Assembly (NCBI GenBank): GCA_028066055.1
Contig: JALCBY010000002.1
Location: 16,153 to 76,925 of the forward strand
Direction of reading: 5' to 3'
Source of the DNA: Hyphomicrobiaceae bacterium
GTDB taxonomy: Bacteria; Pseudomonadota; Alphaproteobacteria; Rhizobiales; Methyloligellaceae
DNA: 60,773 nt
Each line of letters opens with the position of its first letter. Position 1 is the stretch's first letter. The position numbers and the translations under genes were made by a program. The notes beneath the pieces were generated by a model. The model did not search any database, had not been told where the DNA came from, and was given only the letters and a program-made list of their open reading frames with translations. This document shows positions 59,197-60,773 of the stretch, one piece after another.

Positions 59197-59466
59197 TTAG
59201 TGTTTCGTCAGCCACTCGCGGGCGTGCCGCTGGGCTTCCGCAACGTCATACTGCGACATTTCGTTGGCCAGTTCCTTGCGATACTCCAACGCCGCTTGGT
59301 TGCCGCGCAAAGCCGCCAGGTTGAACCATTTGTGTGCCGCCACCAGATCGGCTTCGACATCACGTCCCGTGCTGTAAAGCAGCCCCAGCTCAAAAAGTGC
59401 ATCCGGCGCTCCCGACTGAGCGGCAAGTTCCGCCTGCTCTACAACATTCAAATTCATCCGAGCCAT
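59197..59466 (-). CDS. Sel1-repeat-like small protein
   Basis: 89 residues. It holds at least one clear Sel1/TPR-like repeat (ALFELGLLYSTGRDVEADLVAAHKWFNLAALRGNQAALEYR), in the family that builds protein-protein interaction surfaces. A single repeat pair is short for the family, so the protein may be a remnant or a true small adaptor. The ATG at 59466 follows GGGGAGAG. The convergent neighbour is the Gly-rich secreted protein gene. Confidence 0.72.
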   Translation of the reverse strand: MARMNLNVVEQAELAAQSGAPDALFELGLLYSTGRDVEADLVAAHKWFNLAALRGNQAALEYRKELANEMSQYDVAEAQRHAREWLTKH

Positions 59467-60044
59467 CTTCAACTCTCCCCGCATGTATCCGCCGTTACTT
59501 GCCATCTTCGCGACATTTGAAACGACTGTTTTGCTTCTTCGTGTATTCGTGGCGCTTTCCCCCGAACACGTGTGAGAGTTTGAATGCGACCATTCAAAAT
59601 TCTGTAAAATTGCAGACTTAATGAGCCGTCAATGAAAACCTAACGGCTGGTAATATTGGTTTACATTCGGGCGGTTTTCGCCCGGATTTCGTAAACATTC
59701 GGGCTTTGGCAATATTTTCTTGACCATTGCCGCTCACGCCCCGGTAACCACAGAATCCGAACGATCGAACAATTTCCTAAATCCCGGACGCTGCGCCGGA
59801 CGCGCTAATCAGCGTCGGATGCCACGCATATCTCGGCGATACGGACATGCTCCGAACGGGAGAGAATTGCCGGATGGGCCCTGTAAACGCGGCGGGTTCG
59901 CACAGCACCCGCCACGTGAACAGGAAATCGCCGCCGAGGGTTTCGATGGGCGGACAATTGCCCGTTTCCCTAACCGCCTATGGAAGCAATCTCCCGGCGG
60001 TATCCGGACAAATGCGTTGGCGCAACTGCCTTTCGACCCGAAGA
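59467..60044. other. Gene-free gap of 580 bases with a hairpin
   Basis: No gene is supported; the open frames lack good starts and family-like content. At 59659-59696 an inverted pair GTTTAC/GTAAAC encloses the stem CGGGCG-GTTTT-CGCCCG. The sequence ACATTCGGGC occurs twice (59663-59672 and 59695-59704). Not a plain terminator, because no T run follows. Confidence 0.45.
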
Positions 60045-60518
60045 TCAGGGTTTGATGTAGGTGTAGCCCATGGCCTGCAGTTTCGCCAATTCGGCCACGC
60101 CGCTCGGTACGATATCGGCCTTGCTGACATCGTAAAGGTCGGCTTCATAGTTGACCTTCTTGCCCCTGAGCGTGTTTGCACAGACGTTGAATTCAACGCC
60201 TTGCTGCTTCAACCCGTCGATCTTCGCGGTCATGTTGTCGTCGGCATTTCCGGCTTGAAATTTGGTCTTGCCCTGTGCATCCGGCTCCAGAAGAAGGGTC
60301 AAGCCTTTTCCGTGCAAAACCACTTTGAGGTCGAGGTTCTCCTTGCCGACGGCATTGATATGATTCTGGATGTTGCGCATCGCACCGGCCTGAGCCTTGG
60401 GGTCCTCATAGTTGATGTGATAGACGACCTTTTGCTTTCCGTAACCTTGCGCGATGGCGCTTGCGGCGTAGGCGGTGACTGCCAGAATGGCGGCGGTAAT
60501 AAGTGTGAGAATACGCAT
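60045..60518 (-). CDS. DsrE-family secreted protein
   Basis: 157 residues with a signal peptide (LTLITAAILAVTAYAASAIAQG) and a DsrE/DsrF-like fold. The central LKVVLHGKGLTLLLEP strand and a single Cys in the VCANTL segment match the family's sulfur-carrying position. Secreted DsrE-like proteins occur beside sulfur-oxidation genes. The upstream gene on the same strand is a cytochrome c (stop at 60658), so a small periplasmic sulfur-redox operon is likely. The AGGGAGGCAACT ribosome-binding sequence precedes the start. Confidence 0.85.
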   Translation of the reverse strand: MRILTLITAAILAVTAYAASAIAQGYGKQKVVYHINYEDPKAQAGAMRNIQNHINAVGKENLDLKVVLHGKGLTLLLEPDAQGKTKFQAGNADDNMTAKIDGLKQQGVEFNVCANTLRGKKVNYEADLYDVSKADIVPSGVAELAKLQAMGYTYIKP

Positions 60519-60657
60519 AGTTGCCTCCCTTTCGAGCCGGTCGTTCCCAAGTCCTTCAGGCTCGTTGACAGCCCAAGTCTAACGCCAGATCGAGGCAACC
60601 CGCATATCAATTTTTGAATGTATCGACGATGCTGCGTCCGCCGGGACGCCGCTCAGG

Positions 60658-60773
60658 TCAGTTCACCTTGCGCCCGTCGCCCCTGAGCCCCTCGATAAAC
60701 CCGACCAGATTTCGAATGTCGGCTTCCGAAAGGATCAAGGCCCGCATCGGGAAATGCGGTTTGCGCAGGAAGG
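60658..60773 (-). CDS. C-terminal end of a cytochrome c, cut off by the window edge
   Basis: The frame enters from the right edge and ends at the TGA complementary to 60658-60660. The last 37 residues read FLRKPHFPMRALILSEADI and continue to a terminal LVGFIEGL helix. Small class I cytochromes c end this way: a Pro-His/Pro-Met element that supplies the Met haem ligand, then a helix with the DL-x-x-F/Y-I pattern. It is transcribed into the DsrE gene 140 bases away. The haem-binding CxxCH lies beyond the edge and cannot be checked. Confidence 0.7.
   Translation of the reverse strand, partial: FLRKPHFPMRALILSEADIRNLVGFIEGLRGDGRKVN

Noticed and set aside
59720-60055. A 111-codon plus-strand frame in the gap before the DsrE gene
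   Set aside because: No ribosome-binding site, Arg- and Pro-rich composition, no family-like sequence.
1-60773. tRNA, rRNA, CRISPR arrays, prophage or insertion-sequence features
   Set aside because: I searched by eye for GTTCGANTC-type arms, repeated spacer arrays, integrases, transposases and terminal inverted repeats and found none. Short or degenerate cases could have been missed.

Overview
The window is a stretch of ordinary chromosome from a GC-rich Gram-negative bacterium, most likely an alphaproteobacterium of the Hyphomicrobiales type. The pointers are the gene families (DUF4173 membrane protein beside a two-component system, DUF4396, DUF805, a 3-hydroxybutyrate dehydrogenase next to a patatin, an ECF sigma factor with a RskA-type anti-sigma factor, the TAXI solute-binding family), the short gene spacing and the frequent 4-bp ATGA overlaps. 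Genus cannot be read from the sequence. No rRNA, tRNA, CRISPR, phage or insertion sequence was recognised.

Layout. 1-538: truncated secreted protein made of four-cysteine repeats (minus). 926-1349: two coupled very small genes ending in an intrinsic terminator (plus). 1360-7783: minus-strand block with a serine hydrolase, an endonuclease/phosphatase-fold membrane protein, a sensor kinase and response regulator pair, a DUF4173 membrane protein and a small protein. 7892-13449: sulfotransferase, DRAM-like membrane protein, an orphan pair of periplasmic sensors (TAXI plus Cache) and polyphosphate kinase 2. 13515-18204: a TetR regulator, three operator-like palindromes, a VIT/VWA surface protein with a GlyGly-CTERM-like tail, a coupled rhombosortase-like protease, and a peroxiredoxin-like/prolyl-hydroxylase-like fusion. 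This is the most distinctive locus. 18226-24369: DUF805-TPR protein, secreted protein, two small membrane proteins that may be one broken gene, hydrolase, LysR regulator, methyltransferase and a frameshifted acetyltransferase. 24370-25030: a gene-free gap with a candidate three-way-junction RNA.

25031-30557: acyltransferase and BcsL-type acetyltransferase, Gdx/SugE exporter, ketopantoate-reductase-like enzyme, a DegT-type aminotransferase and a coupled small membrane protein. 30895-34727: 3-hydroxybutyrate dehydrogenase with patatin (probably polyhydroxybutyrate or lipid turnover), then an ECF sigma factor, its anti-sigma factor and a secreted DUF7282-like protein behind a promoter of the TGAAAC-N16-CGTA type. 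34921-47888: cupins, a calcium/sodium exchanger, a TIM-barrel isomerase, a CAP-domain protein, FAD oxidoreductase, DUF4396 protein, two NAD-binding epimerase-like proteins, a TetR regulator, a coiled-coil protein, a GlxA-type regulator facing an isochorismatase-like hydrolase, and a PNPOx-like protein.

48087-55453: divergent lytic transglycosylase and SH3 protein, then a complete RND efflux operon (regulator, adaptor, pump) with a 24-bp perfect palindrome in front of the regulator, and an orphan peptide-type ABC permease. 55727-60773: an unusual membrane protein joining a kinase-like domain to a TolB-like/TPR half, a secreted protein, a Sel1-type protein, a DsrE-family protein and the end of a cytochrome c gene.

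Start codons were chosen from Shine-Dalgarno matches, signal peptides and overlaps. Several are uncertain and say so. All family assignments come from reading translated motifs, with no database search.
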